DNA of 64,000 bases from Sclerodactyla briareus. Taxonomy: Eukaryota; Echinodermata; Holothuroidea; Dendrochirotida; Sclerodactylidae. The stretch lies in NCBI GenBank assembly GCA_026419785.1, contig JAODTK010005835.1:62001-126000 (forward strand), written 5' to 3'. How positions within the stretch are numbered: position 1 is the first letter of the stretch; each line of letters begins with the position of its first letter. The position numbers and the translations under genes were made by a program. Under the pieces are notes generated by a model that was not told the DNA's origin, made no database searches, and saw only the letters and a program-made list of their open reading frames with translations. Positions 13,306 to 26,049 of the stretch are shown here, piece after piece.

Positions 13306-15800
13306 CGGGCTTGATATATAGCAAATAACAGCAATCCGAAGGAGGATACGAGGAATTAAAATCACGTAAAATGTTAGAATTCGTGATCGGAGGTCAATAA
13401 GCGACCATACTAGCACTTAATACAGTGCTGCAACTTGATAGGATTAGATTATACTGACGAGGAGTAAATGACCGAGGTAACATCGCTTTGGTCACTGTGC
13501 ATGCATTTCCAAAGTTCATGAACCTGCCATCGATTAGATGCCAAACCACATCATTAAAGCTTGAATGGTCCTGGCGTAATCTTACTAACGAGCACAAACA
13601 ATAAAGCTATGGAATAGGCAAATCACTCATTAATTATGGTGTTTGTTGCCTAAGATCTGATCAGATTTCACTTACAACCATTATCGGTGCTGCACCTAGA
13701 ATTTTGTTGCGATAATGTAAATCAACCGCTTATTAGCTGAAACCATTCAAAGACATGCCCATTATTCCATTGTGGCTGCTTTCCTGGTTCTGCTGGTTGC
13801 GCAGGTGCAGTGACATGTAAGTATTCTTTTGGGCGGAATGGTCTTCTTACCAATAAGTATTGTCAGTCGGCCGGTAAACAGTCACTTGTAGCATGAATCT
13901 TTTGCTTATCCGGGTTCTGAGAAAGTGGTCGGATCCTGGGATTCACTGATTGTCTTTCGGATGGAGACGGAAAATGGTGGTCCTGGGAACAGGTTGGGAT
14001 AAACCACTGCCTTGAATCATCTGACCATTCTTGCGCGGGGAAGTAGGGAGTTATAGCGAGTGCTCATCAAAGTAAAAAGTGGCCATGATTCCTAGATGAG
14101 GCTGAATTGGCTTCCTGAATGTCGTTGAAAAGTTGTAATCAGCAAGTAAGATCAGTAGCAAGACGCTAATGGGCAGAGACATTGAATAATGGGAGAATTT
14201 GTGTTACACACTGTTTGCTACTCAACAGTCGTCTTTTTTGTGTAGGTACTGGGGGGGTCGAGATAATACTGATAATATCGAGGAAACATCAGCAGTTACA
14301 TGAGAAGTATCTGCAGGTTAGCTTCAAATTTAGCAGTGTTGTTTATGTTGTTCAAGCAATTACTCCCTCCTCATAACCATTCACCTGGTTTGTGTGTGGC
14401 AAAAGCCTAGAGGATAGAGTGTTGGTCGATACAGTGATGGAGGGCTGCCACATTGGAATGGGTGCAGAAGTCATGCAAGGTCTGGAGGCCAAGAAGGCCA
14501 TGGCCATCGGATTTTGGACGAATGGCTCTGAACCCCAAAATTAACTTCTTTTCAAGGCAAGCTCCTGTGGAGAAAACATAGTTAGTGTTGCAGTTATACT
14601 TATACTGCATTTGTATGCAAAGACATGGGATTGTGGCTACTGTGCCCCAGTTTATTATGGAGCCAACCATAGCTACGCACACTTGCCTATCCAGCCTCAG
14701 GTGGGGGAGAGGGCGATTGCGTCAGGTATTTTTTCTATTGTCTTGTCCAAACATTTTAGAGGGGAGGGTCGTCACATATTCAAACAAGCATTAAAACACA
14801 ATAATGATCATTAGTCACAATTGCACTTACGGCATTTTGTCTTCGGGGTTCGGGGAGAGTGGGTTGGCATTTTTTTTTTTTTTGGGGGGGGGTCAACTCA
14901 TATCCATATTGAGTGTCACGGGATTGGTAGGAGGAGACACACGAGAAAGAGTAGATATGGTCTTTTGGTATGTGTATGTCTTCTACCAAACTACTGTAAT
15001 AAAAAGAAACAATTCTTAATGGACTGGCGAGAATATAACAATTAATAATTGACGTTGCAGTGCGACCTTTTGAAAGCCATGCAATTACAGAACCATTTAC
15101 CAGCGTCGTCGGACCAGTGCTACAAACTCATAAAGGACGTACAACAAAATACATTGCCCTATACAGGAATGTCATGGCAAAATACGTGAACAGACTTATG
15201 CTCAACTAAACGGAATATTAACGCGTTATGCCTGCCCAAAAAAATAACGTCACACAGGCGCACATGTGCCTTTTGTCACGCTCCAAAACGACCGTCCACG
15301 GTTTAACAAATCGGTTTCCTAAATTAGCTATCGTTTTTCTATACAAGTCACAATAACTTTTAAAATGGCCACGGATCAACCAAACTTAACATTATGGTAC
15401 TTCAAGACATCCCACATACAGTAGGCCTATCAAATAGTACGCGATTTAAAGCAAATAAGGTAATACTACTCTTGATAACAAATACGGCAATTCCCATGGA
15501 AAAGGCCGGGTGTTCAACTGCTACATCCATCAGCGTCAGCGAGCATCGGCAGAACTCGGGACAACCACAGGAACACAAAACCTACGTCTGACGTACTCGC
15601 CGAAAAAAAAGAACTCTAATCCACGGGGGTCCTCCAGCAGACTCATAAGGGTTATTTTTTATAGCATTGGGCTGGCCTTGTGGTAATTAATTGACATGTG
15701 TCGCCAAACACAAACAATGGAATTCGATGTCAAAACACTAATTGAATATGTGATTTGAGGGGGGATTTGTGAATGCCGAGTTGCAATCAAAACTGTAATT
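13306..15800. other. no gene seen
   Basis: No recognisable coding block. It includes a T11G9 homopolymer junction at 14,869-14,892 and otherwise unique-looking DNA. Confidence 0.4.
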
Positions 15801-15814
15801 TGGGACATCATAGT

Positions 15815-16030
15815 TGTGGATGAGGGAAAATGGTGGCGGGGGATTTGAAGAGGCTGAAGGAGGAAGTAACAGTAGGGGAAAAATAAAGAGTAGTAGGGAA
15901 AATTGGAGTTATAGTAGGAGGTAACAAGGGGGTGACTAGGGGAATTTAGGACATCTTTCCCATTGGTATTTGGAAATATTGATGAGGAGGGGAGGGGGAG
16001 GGTTTTCTGAGGGGGGGGGGGTGTGATTGA
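15815..16030 (+). repeat. purine-rich, G-run strand-asymmetric tract
   Basis: The plus strand is almost wholly purine. The end (about 15,985-16,022) has four or more closely spaced G-runs and could form a G-quadruplex. No coding signal. Confidence 0.55.
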
Positions 16031-16129
16031 GTAATGAAGGAAGGAAAATTTCCATTTGGAATTAAAAATTGGGGGATCATCAGCACTGACCTGGCTTCAA
16101 AATTGTAGAAGCATTTGGGTGATTTAAAA

Positions 16130-17995
16130 TAAGGGCCCTAGGGAAAGATTCGGCCTTCAGCCAGAAAGTTCACGAAACACCCATGATGGACAATAACCAA
16201 GGCTACATGTACCTTTGAAGAAAAATCATTGAAGCTTGTGGAGGAAGGAATGCATTCAAGTACCAATGTGTGGAAATCCATGAAATTTCATAAAATGGGC
16301 CCTAGGGGCCAAGTGGGACCTTGGATCGATAGTTCTTTAACACCCCGAAAGTTCCACTGTTAGACCATCATTGGTACCGAATGTCAGTACTGTGCACCAA
16401 AACTTGTAATAGGAGAAGCATTTTGGTAATTCTACATGATGGGCCCTCAGGCCCACACTGGCATTGGGTCCCAAAGCCCTGGGCACCCTGAGGGTAGGGC
16501 TAGTAGACCATGATTATGACCGAACATCAACACTGTGCAACTAGATTGTAGGAGATACTAGATTTTGCAGTACTTCATATAATGGGCCCGAGGGCCCAAA
16601 CTGGGTCTTGAGGCCCAAATTCCTGAACAAGCCCAACGGCCCGCTACCCAAGGACTATTACATGTAACTTTGAAGAAAACCACCTGACGCTTGTGGGGAG
16701 AAGATGCATTTCAAGCATCATTGTGTGAAAGATCATGAAATGGGCCCTAGGCCCAGGTCGGACCTTGGAACAGATAATCCTGAACACCCCAAAGGTATGT
16801 CTATTAGACCATCATTATGACCGCTGAATATCGTAATTGCAATTGAATTCGTAGGAGATACAAGATTGTGCGGTATTTCATAATGGGCCTTTGGCCCAAA
16901 CTGGGCACTGGGCAAAAAATTCGCTGAACACCCCCAATGGCCCTCTACCCAAGGAACATTACATGTAACTTTGACCAAAATCAATTGAAGCTTGTGGGAG
17001 GAGATGCATTTGTGTTTAAAGTACCATTGTGTCAAATTTCATAAGATGGGCCCTGCGGACCCAAGTGGGGACTTTGGATCAAAAATTCCTGAACACCCCC
17101 CGAGTTACGACTGATTGCATTGACCTTGACCTTTTAGTGGTCAACGATGACCCATCAGTCAATAAACATTTTGACCAAGTCTGGTCGAGATTCATCAAGC
17201 ACGAACATTTTGTGGCCCAAAAAGCAAAAAGTTGAACTAGAGCACCAATGGTGCTGTAGCTCAAACGCACACAAATGCACGCAGACAGATATAGGCCTAC
17301 AATTATGTGATAATTTCAAGATCATGAGTCCAAGAAGGTAGTTTCAACAATGGCTTATTGAGCCATGTAATAACTTTGAAAATGATCATATGGCCCAAAG
17401 ATGTCTAAGCAGCTTATGGACATTCCACATAATGGGCCGCAGGGCCCATAGTGAGAATGGGGTCTTGGGTCCTACTGTAAATTCTTGGGCATCCTGAAGG
17501 TACGCGTGTAGATATCATTATGACTCAACCGTACATCAGCAATTTGCAACAGAATTTTGTATTGGAGATACAAGATTTTGCAGTATTTCATATATTGGGC
17601 TCTAGGGCCCAAACTGGACCCAATATTCCAACACCCCTGAGGGCCTTCTACCCATGGACCATTACATGTAACTTTGAAGAACATCAATTGAATCGTGTGG
17701 GAGGGGATTCATTTCCAGTACTATGTGTGAAAATTTCATTAATAAAATTGGAGACCGGGCCCAAGTGGGGGAACTTTTTTTTTAAAAAAAAAAATTTGGG
17801 GGGCACTTTGGACCTTGACCTTCACAAGGTCAAAACCAGGTCCCATGTGTCATGAAACATTTTTCAAGTTGGTCAACATCCATGCAAGAATGATGTTTGG
17901 GAGCCAAAAACACAATTGTGACACAATTGGATAGGATGAGCAGAGAGATAGATAACAGCCTACCATGATAAACAGGGAAAGAATGCCGAATTTGT
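16130..17995 (+). repeat. GGGCCC-rich repeat field (imperfect direct units)
   Basis: Several diverged direct copies of one composite unit. The words ATTACATGTAACTTTGAAGA followed by GAAGCTTGTGGG recur near 16,205, 16,660, 16,960 and 17,660. ATAATGGGCC...GGGCCCAAACTGGG and ACC.TGATTATGACC recur between them. Spacing is irregular, so it is not a simple satellite. A hairpin repeat end lies inside it at 17,241-17,255. A further fragment is at 19,030-19,195. Confidence 0.75.
17241..17267 (+). repeat. hairpin repeat end, copy 2
   Basis: AGCACC AAT GGTGCT hairpin followed by GTAGCTCAAACGC. Same layout as 2826-2866. Confidence 0.5.
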
Positions 17996-17999
17996 AGGT

Positions 18000-19029
18000 A
18001 GGTCAGGCATAATAAACCTCCCAAAGGTAGCTATAGTTCAGTTTCTGCTCGCTATCTTACTCATATGAATTATATCCGGCAACCAAAATGCCAGAACCTC
18101 CTGAATGTAAAGACTATACCATCGAGGCAGTTTCAGTTTAATAAATAATTTAATTATTATAGATAATATAAAAAAAGTTCAGATCATTCTGATTTAGGGA
18201 ATTTCAACTCTAGGAGAAGAGCATTTGGCATAGGCTACCTATTTGCATGGAAATGTCCCAAAATGACATGAACTGCATACTGAGCCACTGTGCTCCACTA
18301 CGTATTGTCAGAGGTCAAGACAAATATCCAGGAATGTACAATAAATTATAAGAATGGAATGTCAGGAGGAAGTTGACTGTTCGATTCTGAACGTGAGGCT
18401 ATACTAGGCCGGAATAATACTTAACTTCTAGGCCTTAGGAGCTCTATGCTAATGCGCATCGTGAACATCAGAACAAATATCGGGAACTGTAACAAGTTTA
18501 ATACTGGCAACGGTAACATTCAAGTCACAGATTTCTGTGGTCTTATATGAAGGTATGATAATGAGCGACTATGGGGTCAGTAGTATCAATCGCAAGTCTA
18601 ACATTTAATATTTTGTCCCACCTAACAAGAGTAGGAAAAAGAAAACAACCTGAACAAGAATTTTCCATTGAAAAGTAATTAAACCTTCAGACTCATTTAT
18701 TCCTCCCTGACGGGTGCCCATATCCGCGAGTGCATCAATATTATCATATTTCTAATGTCTAAACCCTAATGTACTTAACGAGTGCAGTGGGAAACAGTGG
18801 GTGCAGGTGCCTAGTAGATAGCTGTAGCCTGTGAACACTTATTACGTACAATAATATGCGAGCTGGGTTGGAGGCCCAGTGGAGCACTGACCACTGACCA
18901 GATCCAGGAGGGGGCATTCCTATTTCCAGTGAGACGAGGTGGAGGGTTCCCAGCCACATTCCAAAAATAGAACTAACAGCAAAGGTATATGAGGAATATG
19001 ACTCCCAGCAAAGCAAATCTCTCTAAAAA
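18000..19029. other. no gene seen
   Basis: AT-rich sequence with no recognisable repeat family or coding block. Confidence 0.4.
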
Positions 19030-19195
19030 AATGCATTTCAGGCCCACAATGGGCTATGGGTTCCTAATGTCATAATTTAGGCTCGAAGGGACCAAAAAAT
19101 GGGCCCAACCCCCAGAACCCCCACACCCACTCTACCAAGGTCCATTACATGCAACGTGAAAAAAATTAAAGTGAAGCTTGTGGGAAGAGAGTCTT
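19030..19195 (+). repeat. isolated fragment of the GGGCCC repeat family
   Basis: Carries AGGCCCACAATGGGC, GGGCCCAACCCCC and ATTACATGCAACGTGAA followed by GAAGCTTGTGGG, in the same order as the units at 16-18 kb. Confidence 0.6.
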
Positions 19196-19389
19196 ATCAT
19201 GATGATGAGGGCGTTTACAATGAAGAACGAGACAACAGATGCCTTCACCACCTCCTGTGGATGTAGAAGGGCTGCCCCAACTATCCCCAATCCTCTTGCC
19301 TTATGAATGGCATGTAGGACTGTTGGTTTGCCTGGGGCTACTATAGGTGAACGCACAGTGACGCACAGTGACTGAGGTCCTGTTAACAT

Positions 19390-20215
19390 CTCGCTGCGGA
19401 AGCAGAAGCGGCTCTCAACATCTTAGCGGACGTCTTCAAGCCTATCAGCTTGGTTGATTCACCCTGGTAAAACAGCTCACTTTGTCATCCAGACAGACCC
19501 TAAACTCTGCTGACACTGTCCACATGGGGCCCTCCATTATCCCCAAGGTTAACTCATTTTCATTTGTACCTAGGATCCATCACAACCCAAAAACACCGTG
19601 ACACTCAGAAATCAGCAAGCGGATTGGAATAGCAAAGACTACACTCGGTGAGTGCAGACCTCCGTAGGCCACACTTTTCCGATGCGGCTAAGCTTCTGGG
19701 CATCAGAAGCCTTGTAATGTCCCGGTTGACTTATGGCTCCATCACATGGTCAATATTAAGAAATTGGATGCAGCTAAACGGGAGCTTTGGTAGTACATCT
19801 GGGGATGCTTGCTTGGTGTAAATTGGAGTGACATGTTACCAACGAGTCACTTATGCGAATGGTAGACGGAAAGGGCCTCACTCATGAAAACTATTTACAG
19901 AGAAAGGGATGGTTTCAGCCATATTGCCCGTAAACAGGGCCTCTTGTGGGACCTTTTGTCAGGTGCCGTGCAGCACAGTGAGAGACGGGCGCCTCGGTAT
20001 GACCTGGTTATGATAAACATCAGAATTTCCACTGGGATCACCATGGAGGAAGCAAATACCATGCCCTTTCCCGGAATGTCTGCAGATACGACGCTCACCA
20101 ACCAGGTCCACCTCGTCGGCATATCGCATGCAATTGAGACAGCACGTCACGGACTCTTCAGAGTTTTGACGATTCACTACTCAATACTAATAGTTATAGT
20201 CGTAAACTCGTAATC
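19390..20215 (+). mobile_element. LINE 3' end, RTE-like reverse transcriptase C-terminus
   Basis: In shifting plus frames the segment reads SRLTYGSITWS near 19,725 (the L.YG.ETW block after the polymerase domain), then HIARKQGLLWDLLSGAV (about 19,918) and RISTGITMEEAN (about 20,026). That order is typical of the tail of RTE/BovB and related LINE polymerases (GH.AR...GRPR...W...TG...EEA). No catalytic YADD block remains, so it is a 5'-truncated, dead copy. Confidence 0.65.
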
Positions 20216-20904
20216 ACTAAGCCCCCCGAACCGCGGTTATAAGAGAACAAACTGAATAGCTCATCGAGCTGGTGGCGGCAAAAACCGTAACGTATGTTAT
20301 GACTGGCCACAAACAATGGCCGACGCGAGCAAAGATTGCCAACGCTCGGCTGCCTGGCAATCACATGAACAAGCGCAAGTCGACGACAAACGTCTTATAG
20401 CTGCGGACGGCAAAATTCCTGCGGCGAATACACTGCATTGTGCTTCACAATCCACATTTATTTTTGGTTTTTTTTGTTCACATTTTCATTACCTTACTGA
20501 CATATGTCGTAACTGGAATGGATTGGAACAGTCTACCAATGGGCCTAATATTGCTATCAGGCCAACACAAAGTACTCAACTAACTTTCTAGGCCTGTATA
20601 TTAGCTACATTAGCCTACCCAACAGAACTCACATGTGAAAACAACTCTTCCTGGGTCACCAGCAAACAGAAACTAGAGCGTGAAGTGTTGACAGACAAGT
20701 CATCTTCCACTGGACAATAGGTTTTATTGTCAAATAGGATGCCAGACCTGGACTTCGGAAGAAAGGTAAAATTGGATGCAGAGGGATGGGGTATTGTGAA
20801 AAAAACCGCTCTACACACTGTCACAGAAGCTAGCTCAATGGAAGTTGGAAATTGGGTAATTCGTGATTTGAGTGAAATTATCACACTCTTGCAAACATAA
20901 AGTA

Positions 20905-21195
20905 AATCCGCCTAGCCCAGCTGGCATGCTTCATCCACCCACCAGTTTCAACCTGAGAATGTACGAGTTCAGAGTTTTACGAATGAATACTTATTGGGGT
21001 AAATAAGTGGATTTAATTAAAATTTCATAGCACTATGCAAACAAAAATGTTACCTTCAGTCTCTAGCCAGTGGCATGCGTTCATCTACCCACCAAGTTCA
21101 TCTGATTCGACACAGGATGAACAGAACGGAAACGAAAGAAACGAACAAACGAACGGATGGAGAGAACATGATAACTTGTAGAGATGCTTACCTGC
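20905..21195 (+). repeat. dispersed repeat, copy A
   Basis: TATGCAAACAAAAATGT.AC then GGCATGC.TTCATC.ACCCACCAAGTT then a GAACGAACAAACGAAC-rich end. The same order is found at 22,795-23,045. A third partial CATGCTTCATCCACCCACCAG core is at 20,924. Confidence 0.6.
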
Positions 21196-22794
21196 AGCTA
21201 AAAATGGGATGAAGGACCAAGATGAGGTAATTAGTTCGTGTAGAAGGAGGCTCAAGCGATTTCACTACAGCGAATTACGAAAATTCGAGAAATTAGTCTC
21301 TCAGATCACCGGAAAAAACCTTTCCAAGCTTTATAGAGGCATTATAGTGTTGTTGTATTATAGTACATTCATCGTATATATGTCTTGGGGGACTAGCAAG
21401 CTTTCGGGCGGCCCCTGCGTATACGTGCTGAAATGTAATACAAGAACGTTCAGAGGCCTAAAGAAGATGTTTAGCTTTTTGGGCACTTGTTTCTATTGAA
21501 CCCTAGCATAGTTGACATGCCTGAAACTGTCAAGTGTTTGAATCTTGACCATCATTGGCAGGCCCATATCCAGACTTGAAGAACAAGATAAGGGAGGGGG
21601 TGTACTGAGAGGCATTAGGTCCCGCAGAACAGAGGGCATGGCAACACAAGTGTTAAACATTTGAACTCTAATGCTGAACATTTTCGAAATTCAAACAACA
21701 CTTTATGATTTAAATGAAACATCTGTGTTCAAGTTCAACTATTGAACACTGGGCGGAAAACCTGAACACCACATTTTGAAGATGTGGCGTGAGAAGATGG
21801 TCATTTGATGGCACTCAACTATCTTTGAGCTTTACGGGGTGTTGGCCTTTTGTTTTGGGTCGCCCCCACACTCACCGGATTGATTTCCGAAAAGACTAAC
21901 CGACTTTCCAGAAAAGCCTGTATTAGACACACGGTCCTACGTACTGACGGTAACCAAGGATGCGACGATGTGAGGTAGTCTAAAAGTAAACCAATCCCGT
22001 CCAACAGCCACTTTTGCAAGGCATGCACTTCCCCACACTAGAATACTATAGAAGGAGTGGGCAGGACTCATTAGCTCATCGATAATGCATTAAAATTCGC
22101 AACCTTTTTTCAGTAGCATCCATTGATATGGTCATTCAAGTTAGTGTCTAGTGAAATTGTTCATTGCTAACAAGGCCATCGTGAACGTCTTGGTAGCTGC
22201 GGGAGGAAAAAAATACCGTAGATGCTTAAACAGGCCAATTATTTACTACATTAGTTCCCATCTAATTACAGAACCAGAGATTTTTAGACGTGATATCTCA
22301 GTTGATTTCTGAATGACCTGGATATCGGCCACTGGTCAGTTAACTATGTGTACAAGGTTTCAGTTCGAACCAAAATGTCAAATAATGTGACTTATGATGT
22401 GAACTTAGACATGTCACCAATTTTCTGATTAGTAATATGTTCACAGTAATGAATTTTATTTTACATGTTTACAATTGGCTGATATTGCTTATGTACCAGC
22501 CCCAAGGAAGTCTAATACATTCTAGGCCTGCAGCAGTGACCAATGGAAACACACTTGTAAGTTTGTAAATGCCGACGCAAAATTCCAGCGTAACAGGCTT
22601 GTACAGCAGCCAATATAATGAGAAAGTGATGATAGATCTCTCCTGGATCCACTCAGGGCTACAGTGCAGTGCTTACATAATGAGAAAGGATGTGTTCCTG
22701 CAGAGCTTCTGTGAAGAAATCTAAACAAACAAGAAACTGGAGCGAGATGTGTTGACAGATGAATGGCTTCTGGAACTTTCTAGCCGCTGTTGTA

Positions 22795-23045
22795 AATAAT
22801 TGGGTTAATTATTGTGATTTAATTAACATCTAATCACCGTATGCAAACAAAAATGTAACTCTGCCTCCTGAGCAATGGACATGCTTCAAGTCCACCTACC
22901 AAGTTTACTCAACTGATCGCATGTCGGTCTAGAAGTACGAGTGACTGTGACGGGCAGATCCGATGAACGAACGAACGAACAGAACTATCGAATGACGAAC
23001 GCGACGGAGAGAGATGTGCTGAGTGTAGAGTGCTTACCCGTAGCT
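22795..23045 (+). repeat. dispersed repeat, copy B
   Basis: Direct copy of the 20.9-21.2 kb repeat: TTTAATTAACAT, TATGCAAACAAAAATGTAAC, CCACCTACCAAGTTTACTC, GAACGAACGAACGAACAG and CTTACCCGTAGCTAA in the same order. Confidence 0.6.
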
Positions 23046-24880
23046 AATACACTGCATGCGGCGATGCTCTATTACTCACCCAGTCTGATAGCATTTCTAC
23101 GGGTATCACCGACTTATTATCGAAGCCACAGTAGGTAGTTTCAAAAATTATACACGGAATAATGAGTTTGTCTTTAGCCAGTCCGATATATGGAGAAAAC
23201 CTCGTTTTTAATATAAATATTTGAAAAAAAAATCTCGTTTTTAATATAAAAAGTTAATTAAGTAAGATGAGTATTTTTCGACAGCACTCCATATGTAGGA
23301 CCATTGTTCATCAATGGCGTTGACCACATGCTATACGATTACCCATTTTAATACCGGTATGCAGGAGCAATTGACTTATCGACTCACAATTTTACCTTAG
23401 GTGCATTACCGCCGAAGTAAACCATTATCGTCAGACAGTCAGGCAGACATACATATGGACGGAAGAGCGGATCACTGGCACAAAAATGTGCCAGCATATA
23501 GCTGGTGTGAGCAAGTGAGTAAGTCAGATCAAAGGGTTTGTCCCGTCCATACCTGTAGAGCAGATGGCTCTATTGGCATTAAATCCGGCTCATCCTTCAG
23601 GTCCCAGTCAACCTTAATCTTGAGCTTTCTGACGTCCAAGTTTCTGTCTCCTCTGAGGTTCCATTCTGGGCACAAATGGCAAGGGAGTACTTTCCACCAA
23701 TCAGGTGATGAGTTAATCCAGGTTCTTCAGCCAGTGCTTATACACCGACCAAGTAGTGCTGTTCGTCAGATGACCTATACCAGTACACAGAAAACAACAC
23801 GGCTAGTATTCCATAAATACGAGTGCGGGATACGGCTCGACACCATAATTAGCGGGTTCACGTGAGTAAAAACATAGAAAGTATCCCTATAAGCTGTAAT
23901 TGACTTGCAGAGATAGAAACAAGTTCCGTCGCGGTCAAAATTATATCCAAATAAAATGGAACATGCACTGGGTTGGCAAAAACTACATTGTGTGCCACGC
24001 ACGGCAAATGATGCCGCATCACGACTGACGGACCTATAGAATATATCATTCATAGAACAATATGATGTCGTTATTCCGATCTGCTAAATATGTGTGGCCT
24101 TTTCCCCACATCATAAGGGGTATTCGCTGGAAAACAGTACCATGTATGGAGTCCTAGCCTTGAATATAATTGTAGCCGAGGATACTGATACTGGTAGATC
24201 ATCGAATTATCACGAAGACCTCTGGGATGCATCCTGAAAATGGTGCACCTTGTTTTAACAGGAGTTGGGGGATGGCGAGGGTAAGGGTAAGATAGGCTTC
24301 ATAAAGCGGAGGCGGTGTGGCGATATGAATGCAGAAACCGCAGTTTGTGAGAAGGCTATTCTTTAGAATGGATTAAAACTGTTACAATGAGTGTGAATGG
24401 GCCATACATATCTATCAACTCATGAATAGTAATCCGTTTACTCAGTGCTCGTTCATTTCATTTAGATGATTTTTTTTTGTGCTGCTACGGAACTTGTTCC
24501 AAACTCTACAACTAATGCAATCTTCGTCAGCAAACTTCCAAGTCTGTCCCCGCAAGAATCAGCAATATATTAGCGCAGCATACTGCACTGTGCCGCCGCA
24601 TTCACTGAAATCGCCAACCGCACATTGCTCAACAATTCATATCGTCGATTCAAAATCCGTCTTTTTGTGCGTTTTACCTCATATGGATAATATATGTATT
24701 TGTTTCTACATGAATGATGTAGTTACTATCGCCTCTAGGAAATGGTGAGCCTCATGAATGAACCTATATAGAAAAACTAGGCTAGGCCATGTGTAGGGGG
24801 TGGTGAACCGCCTAAGTGTCTATCCCCGCTGTTGATTAATCATTGGGAAGATCTAACACCCCATAAAGACCTCCATTTTG
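23046..24880. other. no gene supported
   Basis: The longest open frame (154 codons, plus strand, 23,401-23,865) shows no domain, no compositional signal and no homology to anything else in the window. I treat it as chance. Confidence 0.35.
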
Positions 24881-24884
24881 GTCA

Positions 24885-25410
24885 GAAAACTAAGAGAGCG
24901 TCCATCACCAAGTTCTACCCATGACCCATGATAACCAATTTGACACATGGTGACCTTGAAATGCCTCCACTTGTCAAGGAAAAATAATGTAGCCCCCATT
25001 CACCAGTTTCGTTCAAATCTGACCAAGTTTAGAAAATCGCTGAAAACTTATGAAAAGCTGACCTCCGATTACTTGAAATGAGTTCCACATTTTTCGGGAT
25101 CAACATAGTCTCTACGCACACCAAGTCTGGTTCAAATCCGATAACTGTAATAAATTTCGCGTAATATCATGCAAATCAGCGGCCCCCAGCCTTGCACTGA
25201 TGCCCACTTTCGACTCATCCGAGATTCCACTTGGGCGTAACATTGTGTAACAAGTTTCAGTCAATGGATAAAGCGTTAAAGAGGTATTAGGCTACCGCCT
25301 AAAGTTCCGGCGGGCGCCGAACCGGACGGCGGCAGGTGGCGGAGACGGCGGTTACACACCCAAAAACTATAATACCCCAAGACACTTCCTGTGTCGCGGG
25401 GTATAATGAG
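24885..25410 (+). repeat. composite repeat ending in a GC-rich hairpin
   Basis: A degenerate part with TGACCTTGAAATG and CAAATCCGATAAC-type words is followed by a GCC/GGC-rich stretch, TTACACACCCAAAAACTATAATACCCC, and a hairpin with GACAC ttcct GTGTC at its core (25,368-25,407). An inverted copy ends the same way at 28,615-28,730. Confidence 0.6.
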
Positions 25411-25480
25411 CCTCCGTTTCCATCCTGATTGAAGCGCATGTCCTAATGAAAGCGCCCTCGCGTTTTCAAAATGAGTTATC

Positions 25481-25768
25481 TTGTTTGTTTTGTTTTGTTA
25501 TCTGTGCTCCATGTCAAAAGTACAATACATTACAAACATAGGAAAAGTAACAGAACAAAGAACAATAGAGACACAGTCAACACCATCAGGCCAAAAAAAA
25601 TTAGCCCATTTTCAATGGGGTCCCACATACAACATTGCACAAGTGTTAAGAGAGGAAAGACAAAAACAAAGCACCACCCAACCTAACCACGGAACCCCCA
25701 CTAAACCCACACCCCAACATAGAATGGACACACCTAAAAAAAGGGCAGGCAGGCAGGCAATATCATGA
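25481..25768 (+). other. A/C-skewed open frame, unassigned
   Basis: An open frame with a possible internal Met start at 25,511 lies in DNA that is markedly poor in T on the plus strand. The predicted peptide is hydrophilic, rich in Q, T, P and K, and ends KKRAGRQAIS. No family is recognised. It sits directly beside the GC-rich hairpin element and may be part of a mobile element. Real translation is unproven. Confidence 0.15.
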
Positions 25769-26049
25769 ACGATGCTGCTTCAACTTAGCTTTAAAGCAGT
25801 GTTAGAGGCACAGCCCTATATGCTTAGAAGCGCAGTCCAGTCACTGTATAGCATAGAAGCCAGAAGGTGGAACAGTATCTCTTTAATCCTTGGGACCTCT
25901 TGTTCCTGAAAAATAGTAGATCTAGCAAGGTAGCAAAATTATGAACGTAGAAGTTTTAAGTGAAATTAATATTCAAATATGGGGAACTATACCATAGAAT
26001 TATTTTAGGTGTATGGTCAGGCCTGCATAAAATTTAGGCTCTATTTTCC

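Noticed and set aside
23401-23865. 154-codon plus-strand open frame
   Set aside because: No domain, no second copy, no splice context; within what chance gives in 64 kb.
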